From NCBI GenBank assembly GCA_002295925.1, contig DBGO01000008.1, positions 17,763-81,762 on the forward strand: a stretch of DNA of 64,000 nt, written 5' to 3'. Position numbers and translations under genes: made by a program. This DNA comes from Flavobacteriales bacterium UBA852. Lineage in GTDB: Bacteria > Bacteroidota > Bacteroidia > Flavobacteriales_E > Vicingaceae. Shown piece by piece: positions 36,090 through 45,181 of this stretch (its first letter is position 1; each line of letters opens with the position of its first letter). The notes under the pieces were generated by a model. The model made no database searches, had not been told where the DNA came from, and saw only the letters and a list, made by a program, of their open reading frames with translations.

Positions 36090-37382
36090 TTAATTGGTTT
36101 CATTGGGATTGGGGTATTTGTTTACGCCAATCAATACGCGCTTTTGCTCGGCTAAATCCTTTTCAAATTTTTGTTTTTGCTCATTAATTTTTTGTTGAAT
36201 AATATTTTCTTTCAAAAGAGGCAAATAACCGCCGTTTTCGGTTATTTTCACCAAATGATGCCATGCTTTTTGCGAAAGTTCATCGGTTAACTCCTCAATG
36301 TAATAACTGCCCGCAGCAGGATCGGCAATTTCACCAAAGAAACTTTCTTCTTTTAAAATTAACGAAATGTTCTTTGCCAATCGTTCTTTAAATTCCTCAT
36401 TGTAGGATTCCTTTTGAGTAAAAGGGTAAACTCTTAGAGCATCTGCCGAACCGATAATGGCACTCATCGATTCGGTAGTGTGGCGTAACAGGTTGGTTTC
36501 CACATCTTTTTCGGGTTGCAACAGTTTTGATGTTACGGCCAAAATTTCTAAGGGATTAAAAGGCATTTGGGCGGCTTCGAGCAAATTTTCCCACAATAAA
36601 CGGATGCTTCTGTATTTGGCTATTTCGAAAAAATAATTGGTGCTTGTGGCAAAAATCATTCGGAACTTTCCAGATAAATTTTCTGATGTAATTTCTTGTA
36701 ATGTATTTAGTATATCGGTTAAAGCTGCAAATCCGTAAACCAGTTCTTGCAAGGTATTTCCTCCCGAATTGTGAATGCCCGAAACATCGATGGTAAATAA
36801 TTTCAGGTTCGAAAAATGATTGATTTCTGCCAAATCAAAAAGTTGTTTGATATCGGATTTTACAGAAAAATCATCAGGATTTAAGACATTCACCGGATTT
36901 GATATACTGCCGTGTATTTGTTCATTTTCATAACGGCGTTCTTTGCACAGTTGGGCTAAAAAATGAAAAGTTTCGTTTGTGTTTTCGGTATTAAAGTGAG
37001 TGGAAACAATGGATAAATCAATGTCTTTTAACGCATCTTTAAATTGAGCATAATTGACAAAGCTTCCTTTAATTTCAATGCTGTTTACTCCGGATTGTAA
37101 GGCGTTTAATAATTTTTTATTGGTTTCTTCGGGAGTAGTCAGTGGCGTGTCGAAATGAATTTTCCAATCATTGGGTTTGTCAAATTCGCCAATGTTTTTG
37201 GCTAATATCTTGCGGTTTTTGTCGGGACAAATATCTTGATGGTAAGCCGGTAAAACATCAATACCGTTGTCAGTATGCCAAATAAGGTCGTCGAAAGTTT
37301 TTTTGCCTTTCAGGTCGGCATTGATTTTTTCTTTCCATTTTTCAAAACTCACTGGTTCAAAATCGTCAAATAAATGTTCCAT
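36090..37382 (-). CDS. mutA: Methylmalonyl-CoA mutase, small subunit (B12 domain absent)
   Basis: The 430-aa protein is the non-catalytic partner of the large subunit. It keeps the TIM-barrel part, with FEPVSFEKWKEKINADLKGK, LRHTTESMSAIIGSADALRV and IADPAAGSYYIEELTDEL. It ends at IGVNKYPNP and lacks the degenerate B12-like domain found in longer (over 600 aa) small subunits such as that of Propionibacterium. The gene runs directly into the STAS-like gene with no intergenic base. It starts 35 nt downstream of the peptidase gene, so it may be co-transcribed with it. Confidence 0.92.
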   Translation of the reverse strand: MEHLFDDFEPVSFEKWKEKINADLKGKKTFDDLIWHTDNGIDVLPAYHQDICPDKNRKILAKNIGEFDKPNDWKIHFDTPLTTPEETNKKLLNALQSGVNSIEIKGSFVNYAQFKDALKDIDLSIVSTHFNTENTNETFHFLAQLCKERRYENEQIHGSISNPVNVLNPDDFSVKSDIKQLFDLAEINHFSNLKLFTIDVSGIHNSGGNTLQELVYGFAALTDILNTLQEITSENLSGKFRMIFATSTNYFFEIAKYRSIRLLWENLLEAAQMPFNPLEILAVTSKLLQPEKDVETNLLRHTTESMSAIIGSADALRVYPFTQKESYNEEFKERLAKNISLILKEESFFGEIADPAAGSYYIEELTDELSQKAWHHLVKITENGGYLPLLKENIIQQKINEQKQKFEKDLAEQKRVLIGVNKYPNPNETN

Positions 37383-37417
37383 ACCTTATGCTTTATGCCT
37401 TTTGTTTCAATACAATA

Positions 37418-38341
37418 TTAAAGATTTTTCATCAAATATTTGTATAAAGCCAACATTGCGTCAATATCTGCTTTGTGAACCTTTTCGTCGGGCGAATGCA
37501 CATTTTCTTCACCTGCGCCAATAAAACACCAATCAAAAGGGTAGGGCGAACGTTGCAGTGCATTTCCGTCTGAACCGCCGGCTTTTTCAACCTCTAATTG
37601 AAAAGGAATCTTGCTTTTTTCTGCCAAAGAAACAATTTTGTTGAGGTAAGATTTTCGGGGTATTCCCGAATCTCTGAGCGAAATGGCAACACCTTTTCCC
37701 GATTCAATTCCTTTGGTTATCCAAGTAATATCCGAAATAAGAGCTTGTTTAATTTGATGTTGTTCGTAAAGATAACGGGCTAAATATCCGACACTTCCGC
37801 CGCCGTGTTCTTCCCAACAACTGAAAACTATAGCTCCGTTTTCGAGAGTTTCTGCTAATTTTAAAGCATTCCAAACACCTAAACGGTTATCCATGTAGCA
37901 ACATTGCACGTGAGTGTCGGTTTCGCGAAAATCGGGCTTGTAAGTTAATGTTGTGCCACGGTCAATGGTTCTGTCAAATTTAATTTTATAAGTTAGATAT
38001 TCATATTCGTCCTCAATAATATCCAATTCTCCTTCAATTTTTCCTTGACTGTCGTGTCCTGTCAAAATTGTTCCTTTTTTTGCCGATGGCTTGCCAATCA
38101 TTACCAGCTCATTATCATACGCAACGGTGTATCCTACACTGTCCATATGGGCAAAAACGGCTGTTTTGGGTTTGCCAAAAATTAAAATAATGCAGTCTTG
38201 AAAATCATCGCCGTGAACAATTGTTGGCTGTACTTTCCAACTTGATTGATTTTCTTCAATGTATTGTAATATAAATTCTTTTAATGATGCTTCATTTCCC
38301 GAAGGGGCGTGAATACTGCACAATTGTTTGAGTAATTCCAT
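37418..38341 (-). CDS. M42-like metallopeptidase (aminopeptidase)
   Basis: The 307-aa protein has the two-metal site of the M42/M20 clan: His65 and Asp67 (AHMDSVG), Asp151 (MDNRLG), the catalytic and ligand pair Glu177-Glu178 (CWEEHGGG), Asp204 (LISDITW), and a C-terminal His in ENVHSPDEKVH. GGSDGNALQ is also typical. It is shorter than classical M42 enzymes (about 340-360 aa). It probably acts as a cytosolic aminopeptidase. It lies 4 nt after the glycosyltransferase gene and 35 nt before mutA on the same strand. Confidence 0.87.
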   Translation of the reverse strand: MELLKQLCSIHAPSGNEASLKEFILQYIEENQSSWKVQPTIVHGDDFQDCIILIFGKPKTAVFAHMDSVGYTVAYDNELVMIGKPSAKKGTILTGHDSQGKIEGELDIIEDEYEYLTYKIKFDRTIDRGTTLTYKPDFRETDTHVQCCYMDNRLGVWNALKLAETLENGAIVFSCWEEHGGGSVGYLARYLYEQHQIKQALISDITWITKGIESGKGVAISLRDSGIPRKSYLNKIVSLAEKSKIPFQLEVEKAGGSDGNALQRSPYPFDWCFIGAGEENVHSPDEKVHKADIDAMLALYKYLMKNL

Positions 38342-38345
38342 TGGA

Positions 38346-39350
38346 TTAGAATTTGAGTTGGTTAAACGTTTTTTGATTTTTTAAATAGTAGGCTTTTAAA
38401 ATGCTTTTTGGGTAAATGCCGTCTGTTTTGCTGTTTGCTTGGGCAGAGATTCTTTTTTGTTTGTTCTGTTTCATCAGGGCATAAAAAGCAAAATGGGCTT
38501 TAATGATGGCTAATGTATGTTTGGGTTTTAAATCGATTAGAAATTTTATTCCGGCCAATCCGTCGAGCAATAAGCGAGTGAAAATAATTGAAAAACGTTT
38601 TTCGTCGAGATTTTTGTGCAACAGTAACAAGTTGTTGCGGAAATTCAAGAAAGTTTTTCGCGGATTGGTGGCATTTAAAGTGCCTCCGCCCACGTGATAC
38701 ACTTTGCTTTGCGGATAGATATAAATTTTATATCCCAGTTTTTGCATTCGCCAACATAAGTCAATTTCTTCCTGATGGGCAAAAAAAGTATCATCGAGCA
38801 TTCCGGCTTTGAAAAAAGCATCGCTTCGAACAATTAAACACGCACCGGTAGCCCAAAATATGGGGCGCTCATCGTTGTATTGACCGTTGTCTTTTTCGAG
38901 CGTATCGAAAATTCTGCCTCTACAAAACGGATATCCCAAATAATCAATAAATCCGCCCGAAGCGCCGGCGTATTCAAAATACTCTTTGTTGTGATAACTT
39001 AATATTTTTGGTTGTACTGCCCCAATGTTGGGGTTTTCTTCCATTTTACCGATGATGGTATCGAGCCAATTTTCGGTTACTTCGATATCCGAATTAAGCA
39101 ACACAAAATAATCGGCTTGTATTTGTTTAAGGGCTTGATTGTATCCACCGGCATAGCCGAAATTTTCTTTTAATTCAATAATATTTACTTCCGGAAAACG
39201 GGATTTTAAAAATTCAACCGAATGGTCGTTGCTAGCATTGTCGGCAACATATACGGAATGTCCTTGACTGTATTGAAGAACAGAAGGCAAAAACTTTTCG
39301 AGAAAGTGCTTGCCGTTATAGTTTAATATGACAATAGCCGTTTTTGACAT
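38346..39350 (-). CDS. Family 2 glycosyltransferase
   Basis: Read from MSKTAIVILNYNG, this is a GT2 enzyme of about 334 aa with VADNASNDHSVEFLKSRFPE, a nucleotide-sugar Asp in LLNSDIEVTENW, and the HQEEIDLCWRMQKLGYKIYI segment typical of rhamnosyltransferase-like enzymes. The frame is open five codons further up (to 39365), but those residues (MFFCN) add nothing to the fold, so I prefer 39350. It probably adds a sugar to a surface polysaccharide or lipid. No other glycan genes are adjacent, so the acceptor is unknown. Confidence 0.9.
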   Translation of the reverse strand: MSKTAIVILNYNGKHFLEKFLPSVLQYSQGHSVYVADNASNDHSVEFLKSRFPEVNIIELKENFGYAGGYNQALKQIQADYFVLLNSDIEVTENWLDTIIGKMEENPNIGAVQPKILSYHNKEYFEYAGASGGFIDYLGYPFCRGRIFDTLEKDNGQYNDERPIFWATGACLIVRSDAFFKAGMLDDTFFAHQEEIDLCWRMQKLGYKIYIYPQSKVYHVGGGTLNATNPRKTFLNFRNNLLLLHKNLDEKRFSIIFTRLLLDGLAGIKFLIDLKPKHTLAIIKAHFAFYALMKQNKQKRISAQANSKTDGIYPKSILKAYYLKNQKTFNQLKF

Positions 39351-39496
39351 ATTGCAAAAAAACACATTTTTTTGTGCACACCACAGAATTTATGCTGTAA
39401 ATGGTTTTAGTGTTGAAGTTTTGTTAAAAAAGAGGTTAAAGTGTGATGATGAAAAAAATGTCAATTTATTACGTGAAATAAAGTTAATTTAGTCCG

Positions 39497-41746
39497 GTGA
39501 AATTGCAAAAAGCAGCATATTGGGTTTTATTGTTTTTGGTGTTAATTACCGGAATATCGGGATATTTTGCATCGAAACAACGGTTTAACTATGATTTTGA
39601 AAGTTTTTTTCCTAAAGAGAATGAAACGCTTGACTTTTTTCTGACATTCAGAGATAATTTTGAAAATGACAACGATTATATTCTTTTTGCATTTGAACCC
39701 GAAAAATCGGTGTTTGATACGGCATTTTTGCAAAAAGTTGATGCATTTGCCCGTGAGCTAAAAGAAAATCCGTTGATTACAGATGTTGTGTCGCCTACGC
39801 AAATAAAATTGCCGGTTGTTACAAGTTTTGGTGTGTTAAACTCTCCGCTCTTGCATTTGAACTCGCCTGAAAAATTAGCAAAAGATTCCTTAAAAATTGC
39901 CCGTTCCGAACATTGGAAGGGAAGCTTGTTTGCCTCGGATTTATCATCGGTTTGTGTTTTGGCAAAAAATGTTCAGGTGATAAAAAAGAGAGAGTCTGAC
40001 AGCTTAATGACAGCGGTTGAACAATTGCTCAATAAGTATGATTTTCATCACGTTTATTGGACCGGAAAAGTGCGGGCACAACAAGTTTATATGCGCAAGA
40101 TGAAAACCGAATTACTTACTTTTTTTAGTATATCGGTCGTATTGGTTATTATTATTCTTTTCATTACTTATCGGTCGGTTTGGGGTGTTGTTGTTCCATT
40201 AATGTCTGTTTTTCTCCCTATAGTTATTACTGTGGGGGTGATGCAGATTTTTAACCAACCATTGGATTTGCTTACGTCGTTGCTGCCTACTATTTTATTT
40301 GTGGTGGGCACTTCCGATGCCATTCATTTGACAAATAAATATTTATCCGAATTACGCCATGGTATTGCAAAAGAAACAGCCATCAGAAATACCTTTAAAG
40401 AAATAGGTTTTGCTACGTTTTTAACCTCATTTACTACTGCCGTAGGATTTTTAACTTTGATGTTCTCAAACATCGAACCCGTCCAAAATTTTGGTTTATA
40501 TGCCGCTGTTGGTGTGTTGGTGGCTTATGTGGTAACAATTTTGTTTTTGCCGGCAGTTTTTATTTTAATGCATCCACCTAAAATAATTGATTTTAAAAAG
40601 ACAGATAAATCTTGGAAAACGATTTTACACAAATTGTTTGAATTTATTTTGAGCAATCGAAAAAAAATAGTGTTTACAACCGTTGTTTTAACTTTAGTTT
40701 CGCTTTGGGGAATCGGTCAAATAAAAATAAATTACTATTTGTTGCAAGATTTGTCGGAAGAGCATCCGTTGAAGAAAGATTTGCGCTATTTTGAGCACAA
40801 ATACAGTGGCGTTCGTCCGTTTGAAATGGTTGTTATGCTTAATCATAATGCGGATATTTCACTTGCCGATTTGCAATTGATAGATTCTTTGGAACATTAT
40901 TTAAGAAATGAATATAAAGTAGGGTTTATTGTTTCGCCGGTTTATGTGGTGAAAATGCTCAATCAAGCGCAACACGGCGGAAACAGCCGTTATTTTTCTT
41001 TGCCCAAAACACAGAAAGAATGGGAACGGCTGCAAAAGAAATTTTCGGCGGTATTTAAAAAAGAGGAATGGCAATTGGTTTACAACAAAGACAAAAAATG
41101 GATGCGCATTTCGGGTAAAATGCCCGATGTAGGCAGTTATTATGCCAAAATAAAAAATGATAAATTACAGCAGTTTGCTGATGAATTGTTTCAAACGCAA
41201 AATGATAAGTATCAAGTAAAAATTACCGGCACGGCTTTATTGATAGATATAAACAACAACTATTTGGCTGAAAATCTTATCACTGGCTTGTTGATTGCAT
41301 TTGTTGTGATTTCGTTAATAATCGGTTTGTTGTTTAAGTCCGGAAAAATGATATTTATTGCCTTGGTGCCCAATATTCTTCCGTTGTTGTTTATTGCCGG
41401 GATAATGGGCTTTGCTCACGTGGATATGAATATGAGCACAAGCATTGTTTTTACCATTGCATTTGGAATAGCGGTTGACGACACTATTCACTTTTTGAGT
41501 AAATACAAATTGGAATCCACCAAACAACACAGTAAAAAAGTAGCGGTGTTAAATACATTTTTGAGTACAGGAAAAGCCATTATATTAACAACCGTAGTAT
41601 TGTTTTTCGGGTTTGCCGCATTAATGTTTTCAGACTTTACCAGTACTTATTACATAGGATTTTTTGTCAGCTTAATATTGTTTTTTGCCGTTATCTGCGA
41701 TTTATTTTTACTGCCTTTATTATTGCTGCCCGGCAAAAAGAAATAA
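39497..41746 (+). CDS. RND-superfamily exporter (MMPL-like)
   Basis: The 749-aa membrane protein has two repeats, each with one N-terminal helix, a periplasmic domain and a five-helix bundle. The duplicated intramembrane motif appears as GTSDAIHLTNKY and AVDDTIHFLSKY, with acidic residues expected to carry protons. This is the COG1033-type lipid, hopanoid or drug exporter group. No membrane-fusion protein or TolC is adjacent. The start codon is GTG at 39497, preceded by a near-consensus -7 box (TAATTTAG) that would leave almost no leader. It converges with der, 1 nt apart. Confidence 0.9.
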   Translation: MKLQKAAYWVLLFLVLITGISGYFASKQRFNYDFESFFPKENETLDFFLTFRDNFENDNDYILFAFEPEKSVFDTAFLQKVDAFARELKENPLITDVVSPTQIKLPVVTSFGVLNSPLLHLNSPEKLAKDSLKIARSEHWKGSLFASDLSSVCVLAKNVQVIKKRESDSLMTAVEQLLNKYDFHHVYWTGKVRAQQVYMRKMKTELLTFFSISVVLVIIILFITYRSVWGVVVPLMSVFLPIVITVGVMQIFNQPLDLLTSLLPTILFVVGTSDAIHLTNKYLSELRHGIAKETAIRNTFKEIGFATFLTSFTTAVGFLTLMFSNIEPVQNFGLYAAVGVLVAYVVTILFLPAVFILMHPPKIIDFKKTDKSWKTILHKLFEFILSNRKKIVFTTVVLTLVSLWGIGQIKINYYLLQDLSEEHPLKKDLRYFEHKYSGVRPFEMVVMLNHNADISLADLQLIDSLEHYLRNEYKVGFIVSPVYVVKMLNQAQHGGNSRYFSLPKTQKEWERLQKKFSAVFKKEEWQLVYNKDKKWMRISGKMPDVGSYYAKIKNDKLQQFADELFQTQNDKYQVKITGTALLIDINNNYLAENLITGLLIAFVVISLIIGLLFKSGKMIFIALVPNILPLLFIAGIMGFAHVDMNMSTSIVFTIAFGIAVDDTIHFLSKYKLESTKQHSKKVAVLNTFLSTGKAIILTTVVLFFGFAALMFSDFTSTYYIGFFVSLILFFAVICDLFLLPLLLLPGKKK

Positions 41747-41747
41747 A

Positions 41748-43058
41748 TTATTTTTTTCGCATAAAAATGCTGATGGGAACACCTGTAAAGTCAAAGTTTG
41801 CTCTGATTTTATTTTCCAGATACCTCTTATAGGGTTCTTTAACATATTGAGGAAGATTACAGAAAAAAGCAAATGCAGGTGTGCGTCCCGGTAATTGTGT
41901 GGCATATTTAATGCGAATATATTTTCCTTTGGTGGCAGGTGGGGGAACGTCTTGGATAGCTTGTAACATTACTTCGTTTAGTTTAGCTGTTGGAATGCGT
42001 TTTTTTCTGTTTTCAAATACATAAATGGCTGTTTCCAATGCTTTAAAAATTCGTTGTTTTTCTTTTACAGAAGTGAAAATAATGGGCACGTCGGTAAAAG
42101 GTGCAATTTTTTGCTTGATTTGCTGAGTAAACTTTTTGGAAGTGTCGGTTTCTTTCTCAATTAAATCCCATTTGTTTACCAAAATAACAATGCCTTTTTT
42201 ATTTTTTATGGCCAAATGCAAAATGTTTAAGTCTTGAGCCATTACTCCGTCTTGAGCATCAATCATTACGATGCAAACATCAGAGTTTTCAATGGCACGA
42301 ATGGTGCGCATAACCGAGTAGAATTCGAGGTTTTCGTGTACTTTTCCTTTTTTGCGTAAGCCGGCAGTATCAATCAAATTAATATCAAAACCAAATGCTT
42401 TGTAAGGTGTGGCAATGGCATCACGGGTGGTGCCTGCAATGTCGGTAACAATATTGCGTTCTTCGCCCAACAATGTATTTAAAAATGATGATTTTCCAAC
42501 ATTTGGTCGTCCTACAATAGCAATATTGGGCTTGTCAGAATCTTCGTAAGAATCTTCTTCTATATTAGGCAATTCGTTTACAATTAAATCAAGCAAATCG
42601 CCGGTTCCGCTTCCGCTAATGGATGAAACATTTTGTACTTCACCCAATCCAAAACTGTAAAATTCTGCCGCATCGGCCAAGCGGTTAAAATTATCTACCT
42701 TATTGGCTACCAAAATGACTTTTTTGTTGTGCTTGCGCAATAAGTCGGCAACAACTTCGTCGAGGTCGGTAATTCCGGTAGTAACATCTACCATAAAGAG
42801 TAATAAATCGGCTTCGTTGATGGCAATTTCTACTTGGCGGCGAATTTCGGCTTCAAACGTATCGTCAGAACCAATAACATATCCGCCGGTATCTACAAGG
42901 GTAAATTTTTTGCCGTTCCATTCAACGTATCCGTAATGGCGGTCGCGAGTAACGCCGCTTTCTTCATTTACTATGGCATCACGACTTTGTGTCAATCGGT
43001 TAAAAAGAGTTGATTTCCCTACATTCGGACGTCCTACTATTGCTACTATATTTCCCAT
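41748..43058 (-). CDS. der: Ribosome biogenesis GTPase Der (EngA)
   Basis: The 436-aa protein has two tandem GTPase domains, P-loops GRPNVGKST (about residues 8-16) and GRPNVGKSS (near 183), with DTGG and DTAG switch motifs and NKVD/NKWD specificity motifs, then a C-terminal KH-like domain (GRTPAFAFFCNLPQ, NFDFTGVPISIFMRKK). It acts late in 50S subunit assembly. It is 6 nt downstream of era on the same strand, so these two ribosome-assembly GTPases form a unit. Confidence 0.97.
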   Translation of the reverse strand: MGNIVAIVGRPNVGKSTLFNRLTQSRDAIVNEESGVTRDRHYGYVEWNGKKFTLVDTGGYVIGSDDTFEAEIRRQVEIAINEADLLLFMVDVTTGITDLDEVVADLLRKHNKKVILVANKVDNFNRLADAAEFYSFGLGEVQNVSSISGSGTGDLLDLIVNELPNIEEDSYEDSDKPNIAIVGRPNVGKSSFLNTLLGEERNIVTDIAGTTRDAIATPYKAFGFDINLIDTAGLRKKGKVHENLEFYSVMRTIRAIENSDVCIVMIDAQDGVMAQDLNILHLAIKNKKGIVILVNKWDLIEKETDTSKKFTQQIKQKIAPFTDVPIIFTSVKEKQRIFKALETAIYVFENRKKRIPTAKLNEVMLQAIQDVPPPATKGKYIRIKYATQLPGRTPAFAFFCNLPQYVKEPYKRYLENKIRANFDFTGVPISIFMRKK

Positions 43059-43064
43059 TATTTC

Positions 43065-43943
43065 TTATTTATAACCAAATTGTTTTAATAAATTATCGTT
43101 GTCGCGCCAATCTTTTTTCACTTTTACGTGCAAATCTAAGAATACTTTTTTACCCAAAAATGCTTCAATATCTTTTCTTGCTTCGGTGCCCACACGTTTT
43201 ATTCGTTCGCCTTGATGACCGATAATAATTCCTTTTTGAGAGGGTCTGATGACAAAAATGGTAGCTCTGATTTTTACTATTTCGGGCTCATCTTTAAACT
43301 CTTCTACTTTTACTTCTACAGAATAAGGAATTTCTTTTTTGTAAAACAAGAGGATTTTTTCGCGAATCATTTCCTCTACAAAAAATCGCTCAGATTTGTC
43401 GGTCAATGTGTCTTTGGGGTAATAAGGCGGTCCTTCGGGCAATTCTTGTTTTATTTGGTCGATTAATTCTTTAATGTTGAAAGCGTGTAAGGCAGAAATT
43501 GGGAAAATACGCGCATTGGGTAAAAGCGATTTCCAATGTTGGGCAGCAGCTTCTACTTTTTCTTGATTAACGGTGTCTATTTTATTGATGAGTAAAAAAA
43601 CGGGCAATTTGGTGTTTTGTAAAAACTTTAAAACCGATTCGTCTTTAATTTGAGTTTCGTTAACATCGACAATATAAATAATAACATCGGCATCTTTTAA
43701 AGCTTCTTTTACAAAGCTCATCATTGCTTCGTGCATTTTATATGCCGGCTTAATGATTCCCGGCGTATCGGAAAAAACCATTTGATAATCGTCGCCGTTT
43801 AAAATTCCCAATATTCTGTGACGGGTTGTTTGGGCTTTGGGTGTTGTTATAGCCAGCTTTTGACCAAGAATAGCGTTTAAAAAAGTTGATTTCCCAACAT
43901 TGGGGTTTCCTATTATGTTTACAAATCCGGATTTATGTGACAT
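43065..43943 (-). CDS. era: GTPase Era
   Basis: Read from MSHKSGFVNIIGNPNVGKST, the protein is about 292 aa: P-loop GNPNVGKST, DTPG, specificity motif NKID, and a C-terminal KH domain with GIIIGHQGERIKRVG that binds the 3' end of 16S rRNA in 30S maturation. An upstream ATG at 43976 would add 11 residues unlike the family N-terminus and would overlap the tRNA promoter. I prefer the internal start at 43943. It is divergent from the initiator tRNA gene. Confidence 0.95.
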   Translation of the reverse strand: MSHKSGFVNIIGNPNVGKSTFLNAILGQKLAITTPKAQTTRHRILGILNGDDYQMVFSDTPGIIKPAYKMHEAMMSFVKEALKDADVIIYIVDVNETQIKDESVLKFLQNTKLPVFLLINKIDTVNQEKVEAAAQHWKSLLPNARIFPISALHAFNIKELIDQIKQELPEGPPYYPKDTLTDKSERFFVEEMIREKILLFYKKEIPYSVEVKVEEFKDEPEIVKIRATIFVIRPSQKGIIIGHQGERIKRVGTEARKDIEAFLGKKVFLDLHVKVKKDWRDNDNLLKQFGYK

Positions 43944-43958
43944 TTTTTTGCTTAAAAT

Positions 43959-43989
43959 TTTGGTACAAAGAAACAAAATATTATATTTG
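43959..43989 (+). promoter_or_regulatory. Initiator tRNA promoter
   Basis: TTTG at 43959-43962, a 19-nt spacer, and TATATTTG at 43982-43989 are a full match to the -33/-7 consensus. The tRNA starts 37 nt downstream of the box. Confidence 0.8.
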
Positions 43990-44025
43990 CAACCCCATTT
44001 TAAATGGGATAAAATAAAACTACAG

Positions 44026-44231
<206 letters not shown>

Positions 44232-44399
44232 CACAATAAATTGGGAACAAAGGGTTATACCAAGCGTTACCGACCGTGGCAAATAGTGTTTACTTAAGAA
44301 TATCCGGAAAAGAGAGAAGCGTTAAAGCGCGAAAAGGTATTGAAATCGGGTCAAGGTAGGGCATATATATGGCGCAAAATAGAGGAGTTAGGGCTCAAA

Positions 44400-44414
44400 T
44401 CCGCCTGAGGCGGA
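44400..44414. repeat. Perfect palindrome at the repeat junction
   Basis: TCCGCCT, one central base, AGGCGGA. It overlaps the end of the first GIY-YIG frame and ends exactly one base before the duplicated tRNA segment begins at 44415. Confidence 0.7.
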
Positions 44415-44574
44415 CGTCAGTTCGAGTCTGGCCCCCGCTACCAAGCAAAAGAGGTTGAGTAATCAACCTCTTTCGTATTTTTATACAATGTATACGGTTT
44501 ACGTATTATATTTACCAAAATATGATAAGATATTTATAGGGTATACTTCCGATATAGAGCAACGGATGTTGTCG
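44415..44574 (+). repeat. Tandem repeat unit copy 2 with truncated tRNA 3' end
   Basis: 44415-44443 repeats the last 29 nt of the tRNA exactly (T arm, 3' acceptor strand, CCA). The hairpin follows at 44447-44474 (loop GTAA, T tract interrupted by C), then the first part of a GIY-YIG frame. The 5' two thirds of the tRNA are absent, so this copy cannot make a tRNA. Confidence 0.93.
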
Positions 44575-44583
44575 GAAAATTGA
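44488..44583 (+). pseudogene. Truncated GIY-YIG reading frame, second copy
   Basis: This copy encodes only 31 residues: MYTVYVLYLPKYDKIFIGYT then SDIEQRMLSEN and a stop. It parallels the first 31 codons of copy 1 with conservative changes (TYR to PHE in YIG, N to D). The homology stops abruptly at 44574, where unrelated AT-rich DNA begins. It is a fragment, not a working nuclease. Confidence 0.85.
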
Positions 44584-44673
44584 AATCAATTAAATAAAAA
44601 ATTCCATTATTGTTAAAAGATATTAAATTTTTTTAAACTGATTTTAATCATTTTTTATCACATAAATATTATG
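44584..44673. other. Non-coding AT-rich spacer
   Basis: This is the rest of the long gap after the GIY-YIG remnants. It is AT-rich, has no credible reading frame or hairpin, and leads into the -7 box of the next gene. The whole interval 44102-44706 holds only the terminator, the two GIY-YIG remnants, the duplicated tRNA end and this spacer. Confidence 0.6.
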
Positions 44674-44681
44674 TAAATTTG
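44674..44681 (+). promoter_or_regulatory. -7 box (TAAATTTG) of the charged helical protein gene
   Basis: Perfect TAnnTTTG, 25 nt upstream of the start at 44707. No clear -33 element. Confidence 0.5.
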
Positions 44682-44706
44682 ATAAAAACCAAAAAACTTA
44701 AAAGCT

Positions 44707-45099
44707 ATGTCAAAAAAATTATTGGAACCCGCTATTGAAGACCTTCATAATGAGCATAAAGATTGGATAAGCGATATGCAGTTTCATAAAGATGAAATGA
44801 AGTTCTTTGAAGATTTATTAAGCTTAAATTTACCTAAAATCAAAACCGATGAGCAAAAAGCTCAGTTAGAACATTTACAAAACAAACTTATCTACTTTAA
44901 AGGTGAATTGATTGATAAATTCTTACACGATGCAAAAGTTCATGAGTTTAATCTGGAAAAAGCTTTGGAAAGCGATCATTATGATGAAGATGACCTTTAC
45001 AAAGATCATCTAAAATATCGTGATGATTTTAAAGCATTGCATCGTGATATTTTAGATTATAAAAAAGAACTTTTTGATTTTATTATATCATTGAAATAG
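44707..45099 (+). CDS. Charged helical protein of unknown function
   Basis: The 130-aa protein is almost entirely charged and helical, with heptad-like spacing (DLHNEHKDWISDMQFHKDEM, LEHLQNKLIYFKGELIDKFL, DDFKALHRDILDYKKELFDF). It has no signal peptide, membrane segment or Cys, and several His. It looks like a soluble helical bundle or coiled coil, reminiscent of small proteins that bind metals or dimerise, but I cannot assign it. It is a single gene with its own -7 box and terminator, next to the GIY-YIG remnants. Confidence 0.75.
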   Translation: MSKKLLEPAIEDLHNEHKDWISDMQFHKDEMKFFEDLLSLNLPKIKTDEQKAQLEHLQNKLIYFKGELIDKFLHDAKVHEFNLEKALESDHYDEDDLYKDHLKYRDDFKALHRDILDYKKELFDFIISLK

Positions 45100-45130
45100 G
45101 ATTTATCTGAATTTCTTTTTAATTAAAGAA

Positions 45131-45163
45131 AAAATCCCTTTCCAATTCGGAAAGGGATTTTTT
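45131..45163. terminator. Bidirectional terminator between the helical protein and ALDH genes
   Basis: AAAATCCCTTTCC (45131-45143) pairs with GGAAAGGGATTTT (45149-45161) over 13 bp around a five-base loop. A and T tracts flank both sides. It serves the convergent genes ending at 45099 and 45182. Confidence 0.92.
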
Positions 45164-45181
45164 ATGCTTTACAAGGAGTGA

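Noticed and set aside
37383..37417. Cobalamin riboswitch upstream of the methylmalonyl-CoA mutase operon
   Set aside because: Only 35 nt separate mutA from the upstream gene, far too short for a B12 riboswitch, and no hairpins are visible.
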